Assembly (NCBI GenBank): GCA_900066355.1
Contig: FMEL01000005.1
Location: 138,889 to 202,888 of the forward strand
Direction: 5' to 3'
Origin: an uncultured Ruminococcus sp.
GTDB lineage: Bacteria; Bacillota; Clostridia; Lachnospirales; Lachnospiraceae
DNA: 64,000 nt
The notes under the pieces are model-generated. The model had not been told where the DNA came from and did no database searches. It worked only from the letters and a program-made list of their open reading frames with translations. Of the stretch, positions 8,772 through 18,063 are shown piece by piece (position 1 is the stretch's first letter; every line of letters starts with the position of its first letter). The position numbers and the translations under genes were made by a program.

Positions 8772-9470
8772 ATGTTTTTGGAAATAAGAGAAATCAAGAA
8801 ATCATTTGGTTCGGGCGACAGCAAAGTCGATGTGCTGCGCGGTCTGGATCTGGATATTGCGAAGGGAGAGTTCTGTGTCCTTCTGGGACCATCCGGTTCC
8901 GGTAAATCCACACTTTTAAATATTATCGGGGGAATTGAGAGTGCCGATGATGGAAGCATCTCCATTGAGGGAGAACGTCTTGCCGATATGAAAGAAAAGA
9001 AGCTGTCACAGTACCGCAGAAAGCATCTGGGCTATATCTTCCAGATGTACAACCTGATCCCAAATCTTACAGTGCGTGAAAATATCGAGGTCGGGGCATA
9101 TTTAAGTGACCGTCCACTGGATGTGGATGAACTTCTGCATACACTGGGACTTTTTGAACATCAGAGAAAACTTCCGAATCAGCTGTCCGGAGGCCAGCAG
9201 CAGAGAACAGCAATTGGTCGTGCTATCGTAAAGAATCCGGATATCCTGCTCTGTGATGAACCGACGGGTGCGCTTGATTACAATACATCCAAGGAGATTC
9301 TGAAACTGATCGAAACCGTTAATCAGAAATATGGAAATACGGTCGTCATGGTTACTCATAATGATGCAATCAAAGATATGGCGGATCGTGTAGTCAAGCT
9401 TCGAGATGGTATGATCCGTAAGAATTATCAGAACGAACATAAGATTCCTGCGATGGATCTTGACTGGTAA
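8772..9470 (+). CDS. ABC transporter ATPase, LolD/MacB (FtsX-partner) type
   Basis: A 232-residue cytoplasmic ATPase with Walker A GPSGSGKST, signature LSGGQQQRTAIGRA and Walker B ILLCDEPTGALD. The sequence is of the class that pairs with FtsX-like permeases (mechanotransmission, lipoprotein or peptide handling). The start ATG has AAAGGAG about 7 nt upstream; an upstream in-frame GTG at 8739 lacks support. The permease gene follows 12 bp later. No regulator or two-component gene is adjacent, although many such pairs in Firmicutes have one. Confidence 0.9.
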   Translation: MFLEIREIKKSFGSGDSKVDVLRGLDLDIAKGEFCVLLGPSGSGKSTLLNIIGGIESADDGSISIEGERLADMKEKKLSQYRRKHLGYIFQMYNLIPNLTVRENIEVGAYLSDRPLDVDELLHTLGLFEHQRKLPNQLSGGQQQRTAIGRAIVKNPDILLCDEPTGALDYNTSKEILKLIETVNQKYGNTVVMVTHNDAIKDMADRVVKLRDGMIRKNYQNEHKIPAMDLDW

Positions 9471-9482
9471 GGGGGCGATAAT

Positions 9483-11798
9483 ATGAAAAGTCCTCTCAGA
9501 AAAAGGATTCCCCGTGAACTCAAAGGAGAAATCGGAAAGTATCTGGTTGTTTTTATCCTAATGGTCGCGACGATCGGACTGGTTTCCGGATTCCTTGTTG
9601 CGGATGGAAGTATGATTCAGGCATACAATGAAGGCTTTGAGAAATACAACATCGAAGATGGCAATTTCCGTCTCGGAGAGCGTCTGTATCGTGGACAGAA
9701 AGAGGCAATCGAAGATGAAGGCATTAAAGTCTATGAGAACTATTATATAGAAGATTCTCTTTCAAATGGCAGTACGATGCGTTTCTTTAAGAACCGTACA
9801 GATGTCAACAAAGTCTGCCTGATGGAAGGCAAGCTTGCGGAAAAAACAGGTGAGATCGCGATTGACCGTATGTATGCGGATAATAATAATCTGAAAGTCG
9901 GAGATACGATCGATGACGGTACAAAGAGCTGGAAGATCACCGGGCTGGTTGCTTTATCTGATTACAGCTGTCTGTTTCAGAACAACAGCGATACGATGTT
10001 TGATGCCGTAAAATTCGGTGTCGGTCTGGTGACAGAAGAAGAATTTGATACGCTGGATCAGGATAAGCTGCAGTATAATTATGCGTGGATCTATGATAAA
10101 AAACCGGAGACAGAAGCAGAGGAAAAAGATGTTTCCGAGGATCTGATGAAAGCAATGGGCAAAGTTGTTACACTGGAAAGCTTTGTGCCACAGTATCAGA
10201 ACCAGGCGATCATCTTTACCGGTGATGACATGGGAAGTGACAAAGCAATGATTGCAATGCTTCTTTATATCATTATTGTGATCATGGCATTTGTATTTGG
10301 AATCACGACAAGCAACACGATTGCAAAAGAAGCCGGTGTGATCGGAACACTCCGGGCTTCCGGATATACCCGAGGAGAACTGGTTTGCCATTATATGACA
10401 TTGCCGGTTATTGTAACACTGGCAGGAGCGCTGATCGGAAATATTCTGGGTTATACAGTTTTTAAATATATATGCGCCGACATGTATTATGGAAGTTACA
10501 GCCTGCCAACATATAAGACGATATGGAATGCAGAAGCGTTTGTTCTGACGACTGTGGTTCCGGTTATCATTATGTTTGTAGTCAATTATGCTATTTTGTA
10601 CCAAAAACTGAAACTTTCACCGCTTAAATTCCTGCGAAGGGATCTTTCAACAAGAAAGCAGAAACGTGCTCTTTATTTAAGTCCGAAACTGAAAATATTT
10701 TACAGATTCCGTCTGCGTGTGATCTTTCAGAACATCAGCAATTATCTGGTGCTCTTTGTGGGTATTGTTTTTGCAAATCTGCTTCTGATGTTCGGACTTC
10801 TGCTTCCGTCGGCACTGGATCACTATCAACTGGAGATTCAGAATAATATGCTGGCAAAATATCAGTATATGCTTTCTGTTCCGGTCAGTGTGATGGGCGG
10901 AAGCAATAAGCTTGAGGGAATGCTGGATATGTTTCTTTTTTCTCATGATACAGAGACGGATAATGAAGATGCGGAGGAGTTCAGTGCATATTCATTGAAT
11001 ACACTTCCGGGCAAATACAAGAGCGAAGAAGTTACTCTGTACGGCATTCATGATGACAGTAAGTATATTGATGCAGATTTTTCAGATGGTGTTTACATCT
11101 CGCAGGCATATGCGGATAAGTTTTTGCTGAAAATCGGGGATACGATCATTCTTAAGGAAAAATATGAGGATGATGAGTATACGTTTAAAATCGGTGGGAT
11201 CTATGATTACAATGGTGGACTATGTATCTTTATGCCGCAGGAGGATCTGAACCAGACATTTGATCTGGGAGATGATTACTTCAGTGGTTATTTCAGCAAC
11301 AGCGAGATTACGGATATAGACAGCAGTTATATCGGTTCGGTGATAGATCTGGATGCCCTGACCAAGATTTCCAGACAGCTCAACGTATCAATGGGAAGTA
11401 TGATGGGACTGGTTAATGGATTTGCAATTGCAATCTACATGATCCTGATCTATCTGTTGTCCAAGATCATCATCGAAAAAAATGCACAGTCAATCTCAAT
11501 GACAAAGATTCTGGGTTATACCAATGGTGAGATCAGCAGACTGTATATTATGTCAACGTCAATTGTCGTAGTTCTCTGTCTCCTTATCAGCATGCCTATT
11601 GAGGCTGCTGCCATGAAGGTGCTGTTCCGGGAAGTGATGCTGCAGAGTATTTCTGGATGGATTGCTCTGTGGATCGATCCGATGATTTATGTGAAGATGT
11701 TTGGGGCTGGATTTGTAACTTATGCCATAGTAGCACTTCTGGAATATCGCAGGATACGTAAAGTGCCGATGAGTGAAGCACTCAAGAATGCAGAATAA
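9483..11798 (+). CDS. FtsX-like ABC transporter permease
   Basis: A 771-residue membrane protein with two FtsX-type permease modules. There is a first helix near residues 20-42, then a large extracytoplasmic domain. A cluster of three helices follows (about 258-385), then a further helix (about 418-445), a second extracytoplasmic domain and a last three-helix bundle (about 640-765). GTLRASGYTRGEL and TKILGYTNGEISRL are the repeated coupling-helix segments. The partner ATPase is immediately upstream. The cargo is unknown; candidates are antimicrobial peptides or lipids. Confidence 0.88.
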   Translation: MKSPLRKRIPRELKGEIGKYLVVFILMVATIGLVSGFLVADGSMIQAYNEGFEKYNIEDGNFRLGERLYRGQKEAIEDEGIKVYENYYIEDSLSNGSTMRFFKNRTDVNKVCLMEGKLAEKTGEIAIDRMYADNNNLKVGDTIDDGTKSWKITGLVALSDYSCLFQNNSDTMFDAVKFGVGLVTEEEFDTLDQDKLQYNYAWIYDKKPETEAEEKDVSEDLMKAMGKVVTLESFVPQYQNQAIIFTGDDMGSDKAMIAMLLYIIIVIMAFVFGITTSNTIAKEAGVIGTLRASGYTRGELVCHYMTLPVIVTLAGALIGNILGYTVFKYICADMYYGSYSLPTYKTIWNAEAFVLTTVVPVIIMFVVNYAILYQKLKLSPLKFLRRDLSTRKQKRALYLSPKLKIFYRFRLRVIFQNISNYLVLFVGIVFANLLLMFGLLLPSALDHYQLEIQNNMLAKYQYMLSVPVSVMGGSNKLEGMLDMFLFSHDTETDNEDAEEFSAYSLNTLPGKYKSEEVTLYGIHDDSKYIDADFSDGVYISQAYADKFLLKIGDTIILKEKYEDDEYTFKIGGIYDYNGGLCIFMPQEDLNQTFDLGDDYFSGYFSNSEITDIDSSYIGSVIDLDALTKISRQLNVSMGSMMGLVNGFAIAIYMILIYLLSKIIIEKNAQSISMTKILGYTNGEISRLYIMSTSIVVVLCLLISMPIEAAAMKVLFREVMLQSISGWIALWIDPMIYVKMFGAGFVTYAIVALLEYRRIRKVPMSEALKNAE

Positions 11799-11832
11799 AA
11801 TTCAGGTTTTTCAGAAAAATTCCCACTTTATA

Positions 11833-11861
11833 TTGTTAACGCGCTAAATAGCTGTTATAAT
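11833..11861 (+). promoter_or_regulatory. Promoter of the chorismate mutase-shikimate kinase gene
   Basis: TTGTTA (11833-11838), a 17-nt spacer and TATAAT (11856-11861) with an extended TG upstream. Confidence 0.75.
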
Positions 11862-11899
11862 AACGATAAATTTGTTTATATAGAGAGGGAACGATACAT

Positions 11900-12688
11900 A
11901 TGAATCAATTGGATATACTCAGAGAAAGTCTCGGACAGTGTGATGAAATTCTTCTGGATGCACTTCTTATGCGTAACAGAATCGTAGAAGACATCATGGT
12001 TTACAAAGAAGCAAATGATATTCCGATCCTGCAGCCGGAGCAGGAGGCGAAGCAGAGAGAATGGCTGAACCGCAGAATGGAAGGCAAACGCCATAAAGAT
12101 GAGGTAACAGCTGTTTTTGAAGAAATCACAAGAAATAGTAAGAAGATTCAGGCACGTAAGCTGTTTGATTACAATATCGTCCTGATCGGATTTATGGGAG
12201 CCGGCAAATCTACAATCTCTGATTTCCTGAGAACTGTTTTTGCAATGGAAGTTGTAGAGATGGATCAGATCATCGCAGAGAGAGAGGGTATGTCCATCTC
12301 CGATATCTTTGAGACCTACGGAGAAGAATACTTCCGTAATCTTGAGACAGAACTTCTTATTGAAATGCAGTCCAAGAGCAATGTGGTCATCTCCTGTGGC
12401 GGTGGTGTACCGATGAGAGAGCGCAATGTAGTTGAGATGAAGAAAAACGGCCGTGTCGTTCTTCTTACCGCAAAACCGGAGACAATCTTAAACCGTGTCA
12501 AAGACAACCATGACAGACCACTTCTCGAGGGAAATAAGAATGTGTCTTTCATCGGCGACCTTATGGAAAAACGTCGTGAGAAATATCAGGCAGCAGCTGA
12601 TATCGTTATCGAGACAGATGGTAAAGACAAGCTCGAAATCTGTGAGGAGCTTGTACACAGACTTCGCGCACTGGATGCGCAGGAGTGA
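11900..12688 (+). CDS. aroK: Chorismate mutase-like / shikimate kinase fusion
   Basis: Residues 1 to about 90 read as an AroQ-type chorismate mutase helix bundle (LDILRESLGQCDEILLDALL, then MRNRIVEDIMVYK). Residues from about 93 are a shikimate kinase: P-loop GFMGAGKST, the acidic VVEMDQIIAEREG segment, SCGGGVPMRERN and a lid HDRPLLEG. Shikimate kinase makes shikimate-3-phosphate; chorismate mutase makes prephenate three steps later. The expected Arg and Lys of AroQ (in MRNRI and VYK) are present, but the later Arg-Glu pair is not obvious, so the mutase may be degenerate or regulatory. Good RBS (AGAGAGGGA). It is transcribed alone, between its own promoter and terminator. Confidence 0.88.
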   Translation: MNQLDILRESLGQCDEILLDALLMRNRIVEDIMVYKEANDIPILQPEQEAKQREWLNRRMEGKRHKDEVTAVFEEITRNSKKIQARKLFDYNIVLIGFMGAGKSTISDFLRTVFAMEVVEMDQIIAEREGMSISDIFETYGEEYFRNLETELLIEMQSKSNVVISCGGGVPMRERNVVEMKKNGRVVLLTAKPETILNRVKDNHDRPLLEGNKNVSFIGDLMEKRREKYQAAADIVIETDGKDKLEICEELVHRLRALDAQE

Positions 12689-12780
12689 CCAGTAAGTAAC
12701 ATACTGAGATGTATTGGTTGAGAATATCCTGAGAAGTGTCAATAGCACAAATTTAATTTAATAAAAAGCAGATGTCCAAA

Positions 12781-12813
12781 AAAATCCAGATGCGTGTCGT
12801 CTGGATTTTTTTT
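12781..12813 (+). terminator. Terminator after the chorismate mutase-shikimate kinase gene
   Basis: AAAATCCAGA (12781-12790) pairs with TCTGGATTTT (12800-12809), followed by further T residues. The 90 bp between the gene and this hairpin show no other feature. Confidence 0.85.
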
Positions 12814-12853
12814 AAACGCAAAAATTGAATGGTGCATCAAAAAACAGTCCATT

Positions 12854-12883
12854 TTGTTTAAAATATCTATATGATATTATAAT
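12854..12883 (+). promoter_or_regulatory. chvE operon promoter
   Basis: TTGTTT (12854-12859), an 18-nt spacer and TATAAT (12878-12883). No obvious cre site was seen next to it. Confidence 0.7.
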
Positions 12884-12943
12884 TTTATCAAAAAGCTATA
12901 CGAAATAGCTAAAGAGCGAAAACAAAAATGGGAGGTTTCTTTT

Positions 12944-14074
12944 ATGAAGAAAAAATTAGTTTTAGCGATGGCAGCAACAATGGCAATCACATCTTGCGCA
13001 GTTCCTGTACTTGCTGATGATGCAGCAGCTGAAGGCGGAAAGATTGGTATCTCAATGCCAACACAGTCTCTGGAACGTTGGAACAGAGATGGTTCTTATC
13101 TGGAAGAACAGTTTAAAGCAGCCGGATACGATGTTGAGCTGACATATTCCGATAACGAAACAGACCGTCAGGTAAACGATATTCAGAACCTGATCTCCGA
13201 TGGAGTTAACCTTCTGGTAGTTGCAGCTATCGATGGTGAAGCACTTAACACAGTTATGGATGAAGCAGCAGATGCAGGAATCCCGGTTATTGCTTATGAC
13301 CGTCTGATCAAATCCGATGCAGTTTCCTATTATATCTCCTTCGATAACTATACAGTAGGTACTCTGCAGGGCCAGTACGTAATCGATACTCTGGATCTTG
13401 ACAATGCAGGTGATAAAACATATAACATCGAGTTCACAGCAGGTGACCCGGCAGATAACAATGCGGGATACTTCTTCAACGGTGCTTATGACACTCTGAA
13501 ACCGTATCTGGATGCAGGCACACTGAATGTAGTTTCCGGACAGACTGATTTCGATTCCGTAGCAACAGCAGCATGGGATACACAGACAGCTCTGGAAAGA
13601 ATGCAGAACATCCTCGCTTCTTACTATGCAGACGGAACACAGCTTGATGTAGCTCTTTGCTCCAATGACTCTACAGCACTTGGTGTTACACAGGCTATCG
13701 AATCTGACTATGCAGGCAAAAACGACGTTCTGATCACAGGACAGGATGGTGACGAAGCTAACCTTGCAAACATCGTAGATGGAAAACAGTCCATGACAGT
13801 TTACAAAGCAGTTGCAAACGAAGCAGTCGTAACACTTGACCTTGCAGAAGCAATGCTGAAAGGTGACACAATTGATGATTCTCTGATCACAAACTCCAAA
13901 TGGGATTTCGATTGTGCATTCGATACAGAATCCTATGAGACATCCGAAGGACATAAATGCCCATCCTTCCTGCTTGTTCCTACAGTTGTAACTAAAGACA
14001 ACATGAAAGAAGAACTGGTTGACACAGGATACTATACACAGGACGATGACGGATATCTTCATCCAGCACAGTAA
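12944..14074 (+). CDS. chvE: Multiple-monosaccharide ABC transporter, sugar-binding protein ChvE
   Basis: Exported type I periplasmic-binding-fold protein, 376 residues, with an N-terminal signal peptide (MKKKLVLAMAATMAITSC and on to VLA). The mature part starts GKIGISMPTQSLERWNRDG and contains VVAAIDGEALNTVMDEAADA and DRLIKSDAV, features of the ChvE/XylF group that binds glucose, galactose, xylose and arabinose. A strong GGGAGG lies upstream. It is first in an operon with mmsA and mmsB. The hairpin after it probably gives excess binding protein over transporter. Confidence 0.9.
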   Translation: MKKKLVLAMAATMAITSCAVPVLADDAAAEGGKIGISMPTQSLERWNRDGSYLEEQFKAAGYDVELTYSDNETDRQVNDIQNLISDGVNLLVVAAIDGEALNTVMDEAADAGIPVIAYDRLIKSDAVSYYISFDNYTVGTLQGQYVIDTLDLDNAGDKTYNIEFTAGDPADNNAGYFFNGAYDTLKPYLDAGTLNVVSGQTDFDSVATAAWDTQTALERMQNILASYYADGTQLDVALCSNDSTALGVTQAIESDYAGKNDVLITGQDGDEANLANIVDGKQSMTVYKAVANEAVVTLDLAEAMLKGDTIDDSLITNSKWDFDCAFDTESYETSEGHKCPSFLLVPTVVTKDNMKEELVDTGYYTQDDDGYLHPAQ

Positions 14075-14123
14075 GCAGAAAAATTGCTTAAGTAACCAAT
14101 AAAACATGTAATTTGAAATTTTA

Positions 14124-14154
14124 GGGCGGGGTGAAGAGCCCCGCCCGGTTTTTT
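14124..14154 (+). terminator. Strong hairpin between chvE and mmsA (partial terminator)
   Basis: GGGCGGGG (14124-14131) pairs perfectly with CCCCGCCC (14139-14146), loop TGAAGAG, then a run ending in six T residues. It lies inside the operon, so it likely lets some transcripts read through while stabilising the chvE message. Confidence 0.8.
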
Positions 14155-14170
14155 GAAAGGGGGCGCCATT

Positions 14171-15712
14171 TTGGCAGACAATATTTTAGTAATGGATCAC
14201 ATTACAAAAGAGTTCCCCGGTGTCAAAGCTCTGGACAATGTAAATCTTGAAGTCCAGCGAGGAGAGATTCACGCGCTGATCGGTGAAAACGGTGCGGGAA
14301 AATCCACACTGATGAACGTTTTAAGTGGTCAGTATCCATATGGAAGTTATACAGGTACAGTTACCTATGAAGGTGAGGAATGCAAGTTTAAAAACCTGAA
14401 CGACAGTGAAGCGAAAGGAATCGTTATTATCCATCAGGAACTTGCGCTGATTCCGTTACTTTCTATTGGCGAGAATATGTTTCTCGGAAACGAGATTAAG
14501 AATAAAAGCGGCAGCATTGACTGGGACAGAACATACAGTGAAGCAGAAAAACACATGGCACAGGTTGGACTCCATGAATCTGCACAGACATTGATCAAAG
14601 ATATCGGAACAGGTAAACAGCAGCTGGTAGAGATCGCAAAGGCATTCTCCAAGAAGGTTAAACTTCTGATTCTGGATGAGCCTACTTCATCTCTGAATGA
14701 TGAAGATGCAAAGATGCTTCTGGATCTTCTGATGGAATTCAAGAAGAATGGACTGACCTCTATCATCATTACACATAAACTGAATGAGATCATCTATTGT
14801 GCAGATCGCTGTACAATCATCCGAGATGGTACAACGATCGAGACACTGACCAAGGGTGTAGATGATTTAAGTGAAGACCGTATCATCAAAGGTATGGTTG
14901 GTCGTTCTATGGATGACCGTTATCCTTCCAGAAAACATAATGTCAGCAAAGATGTCATGCTGGAGGTAAAAGACTGGACCGTTCATCATCCGCTTTACCC
15001 GGAGAAGATTGTAGATGATAAGATCTCCTGTAAAGTACATAAAGGTGAAGTTGTTGGTTTCTCTGGACTGCAGGGTGCAGGACGTACTGAATTCGCAATG
15101 TCCGTATTTGGTAAGAGTTATGGAAGCAATATCTCCGGTGATCTCTATATCAAAGGAGAAAAAGTCAATCTCAAGAATCCGCATGATGCAATTCACCATG
15201 GTCTTGCATATGTAACAGAAGACCGTAAGACGAACGGACTGATCCTCGGAGAATCTATTCGATTTAATACAACACTTGCACGACTTTCCAAAGTCTGCGA
15301 GAAAGGTGTCATCAATACAGATATGGAAGTTCATCTGGCAGATGAGATGACAAAGGAAATGGGAACCAAGACTCCTTCCAATGAGCAGAAAATCGGTAAC
15401 CTTTCCGGTGGTAACCAGCAGAAAGCTCTGCTTGGTAAGTGGATGTTTACAGAACCGGATATCCTGATTCTGGATGAACCTACACGAGGTATCGATGTAG
15501 GTGCAAAATATGATATCTACTGCCTGATCAATAAGATGGTAGAAGATGGAAAATCAGTCATTATGATTTCTTCTGAAATGCCGGAACTTCTCGGTATGTG
15601 TGACCGAATCTATGTTATGAGTGAGGGCCGTCTGGCTGGTGAATTTACTGCAGAAGAGGCAACTCAGGAACGTATCATGGCTTCGATCATGCAGGAACAG
15701 AATAAAAAATAA
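14171..15712 (+). CDS. mmsA: Multiple-monosaccharide ABC transporter, ATPase MmsA
   Basis: A 513-residue double-ABC ATPase of the ribose/galactose (MglA/RbsA) type. The first half has Walker A GENGAGKST and Walker B LLILDEPTSSL. The second has SGLQGAGRTEFA in place of a classic P-loop, signature LSGGNQQKALLGKW and Walker B ILILDEPTRGID. I chose the TTG at 14171 (LADNILVMDHI), which has GAAAGGGGG 9 nt upstream. A TTG at 14153 would lie in the T tract of the preceding terminator. It energises import through MmsB of sugar delivered by ChvE. Confidence 0.88.
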   Translation: MADNILVMDHITKEFPGVKALDNVNLEVQRGEIHALIGENGAGKSTLMNVLSGQYPYGSYTGTVTYEGEECKFKNLNDSEAKGIVIIHQELALIPLLSIGENMFLGNEIKNKSGSIDWDRTYSEAEKHMAQVGLHESAQTLIKDIGTGKQQLVEIAKAFSKKVKLLILDEPTSSLNDEDAKMLLDLLMEFKKNGLTSIIITHKLNEIIYCADRCTIIRDGTTIETLTKGVDDLSEDRIIKGMVGRSMDDRYPSRKHNVSKDVMLEVKDWTVHHPLYPEKIVDDKISCKVHKGEVVGFSGLQGAGRTEFAMSVFGKSYGSNISGDLYIKGEKVNLKNPHDAIHHGLAYVTEDRKTNGLILGESIRFNTTLARLSKVCEKGVINTDMEVHLADEMTKEMGTKTPSNEQKIGNLSGGNQQKALLGKWMFTEPDILILDEPTRGIDVGAKYDIYCLINKMVEDGKSVIMISSEMPELLGMCDRIYVMSEGRLAGEFTAEEATQERIMASIMQEQNKK

Positions 15713-15725
15713 AACTGATAAAGGT

Positions 15726-15749
15726 GCTGTGAGCAAAGTGAGCAGTAAC
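15726..15749 (+). repeat. Half-copy of the 49107-49163 repeat (putative)
   Basis: GCTGTGAGCAAAGTGAGCAG plus TAAC closely resembles GCTGTGAACGGAGTGAACAG plus TAAC at 49140-49163 (4 mismatches in 24). It lies in the short mmsA-mmsB gap and lacks the left inverted arm present at the other site. Confidence 0.4.
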
Positions 15750-15777
15750 CGGATTCTACTGGGAAAGGGGTAAAAAA

Positions 15778-16935
15778 ATGAAATTTAATGTAAAAGACTT
15801 TTTAAGAAAATATACAATGGTCATCGCCCTGGTGATCGTATTTATCCTGTTCTGTGGATTGACAAACGGAAGACTCCTGTATGCACAGAACATGTCAAAC
15901 TTAATGCTTCAGAATGGTTATGTTCTCGTTCTTGCCTGTGGTATGTTATTATGTATCCTGACAGGTGGTAACATCGACCTTTCTGTTGGTGCTGTAATCT
16001 GCCTGGTTGGTGGTCTTGCAGCAGTACTTATCAGCAACAAGGGAATGAACCCATATCTGACCATCATCATCTGTCTGGTTGTTGGTCTTCTGGTAGGTAT
16101 CTGGCAGGGTTACTGGATCGGTTACAAACGTATTCCTCCATTTATCACAACACTTGCAGGTATGTTCATCTTCCGTGGATTCGGACGTCTGATCCTGGAT
16201 AACAAGACTGTATCTATCCAGAGCCAAGATTTCCTGAAAGTATTTACATCCTATATCAATATTCCTGGACTTGATGATACTGCAAACTATTCCGCACTGA
16301 TCGTTGGTGTTGTAGTAGCTGTTTATGTAATCTTTAATGTTATTCGTTCCAGAGCAAACAAAGCGAAAAAAGGTTATCGTCAGAATACAGCATTTTCTGA
16401 TTACAGCAAAGCAGTGATCATTGCAGTTGTTATCCTGTGGTACTGCTACAAACTGTTCCAGTACAAAGGTATCTCCGTTATGTTCATCTGGGTAGTTGCA
16501 ATCTGCCTGATTTACAGTTTCATTACATCTAAAACAGCATTCGGACGTTACTTCTACGCAATCGGTGGTAATGAGAAAGCTACACAGCTTTCCGGTATTG
16601 ATACAAACAAAGTTTACTTTATTGCTTATGTAAACATGGGACTTCTTGCAGGTCTTGCAGGTCTTCTCTGTGCAGCACGTGTAGGTTCTGTAAACGGTAG
16701 TACAGGTACCTCCTTCGAGATGGATGCAATCGGTTCCTGTTTCATCGGTGGTGCTTCCGCATACGGCGGCAGCGGTACTGTAGGTGGTGTAGTAATCGGT
16801 GCCCTTCTCCTTGGTGTTATCAACATGGGTATGTCAATCATGGGTATCGGTGATTCCTGGCAGTACGTAGTAAAAGGTGCCGTACTTCTGATCGCAGTTG
16901 TATTCGATGTATTATCCAACAGAAAGAACGGATAA
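15778..16935 (+). CDS. mmsB: Multiple-monosaccharide ABC transporter, permease MmsB
   Basis: A 385-residue inner-membrane permease of the BPD_transp_2 (ribose/xylose) family with about ten helices. GGNIDLSVGAVICLVGG is the characteristic conserved segment, and GGNEKATQLSGI and GGASAYGGSGTVGGV are the other family landmarks. AAAGGGG precedes the ATG. It lies 65 bp after mmsA and is closed by a terminator, so it is the last gene of the importer operon. Confidence 0.92.
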   Translation: MKFNVKDFLRKYTMVIALVIVFILFCGLTNGRLLYAQNMSNLMLQNGYVLVLACGMLLCILTGGNIDLSVGAVICLVGGLAAVLISNKGMNPYLTIIICLVVGLLVGIWQGYWIGYKRIPPFITTLAGMFIFRGFGRLILDNKTVSIQSQDFLKVFTSYINIPGLDDTANYSALIVGVVVAVYVIFNVIRSRANKAKKGYRQNTAFSDYSKAVIIAVVILWYCYKLFQYKGISVMFIWVVAICLIYSFITSKTAFGRYFYAIGGNEKATQLSGIDTNKVYFIAYVNMGLLAGLAGLLCAARVGSVNGSTGTSFEMDAIGSCFIGGASAYGGSGTVGGVVIGALLLGVINMGMSIMGIGDSWQYVVKGAVLLIAVVFDVLSNRKNG

Positions 16936-16954
16936 TGAAAATCAGATGAATGGT

Positions 16955-16987
16955 AAGGGTCATTGCGTGTGGCGCAATGGCCCTTTT
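16955..16987 (+). terminator. chvE-mmsA-mmsB operon terminator
   Basis: AAGGGTCATTGCG (16955-16967) pairs with CGCAATGGCCCTT (16973-16985) with one wobble pair, then T residues. Confidence 0.85.
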
Positions 16988-17014
16988 GAAGTATCAGAAA
17001 AAATGTGATACACT
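16986..17014 (+). promoter_or_regulatory. Promoter of the sugar-sensing operon
   Basis: TTGAAG (16986-16991), a 17-nt spacer and TACACT (17009-17014) with extended TG. It begins at the last bases of the preceding terminator. Confidence 0.6.
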
Positions 17015-17040
17015 GATAGAAAGAAAAATAATCAGAAAGA

Positions 17041-18063
17041 ATGGAAACTATGAAAAAATCTACACTGACAATCTTTTGCATATTGGCTGGGTGTATCTTT
17101 TTTCTCTCGGGGATCTGGATCTATTTTCAGAAAAATCTGGACCGGGTCGAACTGGGAGAAGGAGAGCGCGCTACAGCCTATCAGCGGCATTATCTGATGA
17201 TCGCCAACGATAAGGATACCGGCATGTGGCAGTCAGTCTATGAAAGCGCCTCAAAAGAAGCAGAAAGCAAAGATGCATATGTGGAACTACTCTCTCCGGA
17301 ACAGATGAATGGATACTCGCAGGCGGATTGCCTTAAGATCGGGATTGCCTCAAAAGTGGATGGAATCATTCTGGAAGCGGACGGAAGTAAAGAAGAACAG
17401 CATCTGATCACAGAGGCATTGAAGGATGGAATCCCGGTTGTTACAGTTATGACAGATGATACTGCGACGAGCCGCATCAGCTTTGTAGGACTGAACAGTT
17501 ATCAGATGGGAAGTGCCTATACAGAACAGATTCAGGGGATGCTGAAAGAAAAAGGTTCTACAAGTGTGATGTTTTTATCGACATCCAGCTCAAAAACGCA
17601 GGAAACAAATCTTGTTTATTCGCAGGTCAAAAAAGAACTGGAATCCCGGAAAAAAACAGGACAGTCGATAGATCTGACGGAATACTGTGTGGACAGCAGC
17701 GCAGACTTTGATACAGAAGAATTTGTGCGGGATATGTTTGTCAGTGATGAAAGCCTTCCGGACGTGATTGTCTGTATGGATGAGGTTGTAACAGAATGTG
17801 TCTGTCAGGCACTGGTAGACTATAATCAGGTTGGTAATGTAAAAGTAATCGGATATTATTATTCTAATGTAACCCTGGATGCGATCGATAAGGGAATTAT
17901 TTCTTCTGCAATTGCTCTTGATATGGAAGAAATCGGAAGGTACAGTGTCAATGCGCTGGACGAATATATATCTTTTGGACATAGTAATAACTATTATAGT
18001 GTTGATCAGCATGTGATCACGAAGGACAACACTAGGGAATACAGGACGGAGGATGAAAAATGA
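17041..18063 (+). CDS. Membrane-anchored sugar-binding sensor protein
   Basis: A 340-residue protein with one N-terminal membrane helix (about residues 9-28, TIFCILAGCIFFLSGIWIYF) and no lipobox or clear cleavage site. The extracytoplasmic part is of the LacI/ribose-binding fold (MIANDKDTGMWQSVYESASK, KVDGIILEADG, DGIPVVTVMTDD). Its stop overlaps the start of the histidine kinase gene (ATGA), so it most likely presents bound sugar to that kinase. The start may instead be the ATG at 17050; both have weak ribosome sites. The ligand is probably a sugar imported by the upstream ABC system, by inference from position. Confidence 0.78.
   Translation: METMKKSTLTIFCILAGCIFFLSGIWIYFQKNLDRVELGEGERATAYQRHYLMIANDKDTGMWQSVYESASKEAESKDAYVELLSPEQMNGYSQADCLKIGIASKVDGIILEADGSKEEQHLITEALKDGIPVVTVMTDDTATSRISFVGLNSYQMGSAYTEQIQGMLKEKGSTSVMFLSTSSSKTQETNLVYSQVKKELESRKKTGQSIDLTEYCVDSSADFDTEEFVRDMFVSDESLPDVIVCMDEVVTECVCQALVDYNQVGNVKVIGYYYSNVTLDAIDKGIISSAIALDMEEIGRYSVNALDEYISFGHSNNYYSVDQHVITKDNTREYRTEDEK

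Noticed and set aside
13052..14107. Long minus-strand frame opposite chvE (and similar ones opposite glmM, dctP and the flavoprotein gene)
   Set aside because: Composition is Cys/Ile/Val-rich nonsense expected opposite a strongly biased plus-strand gene; no ribosome site or family motif.
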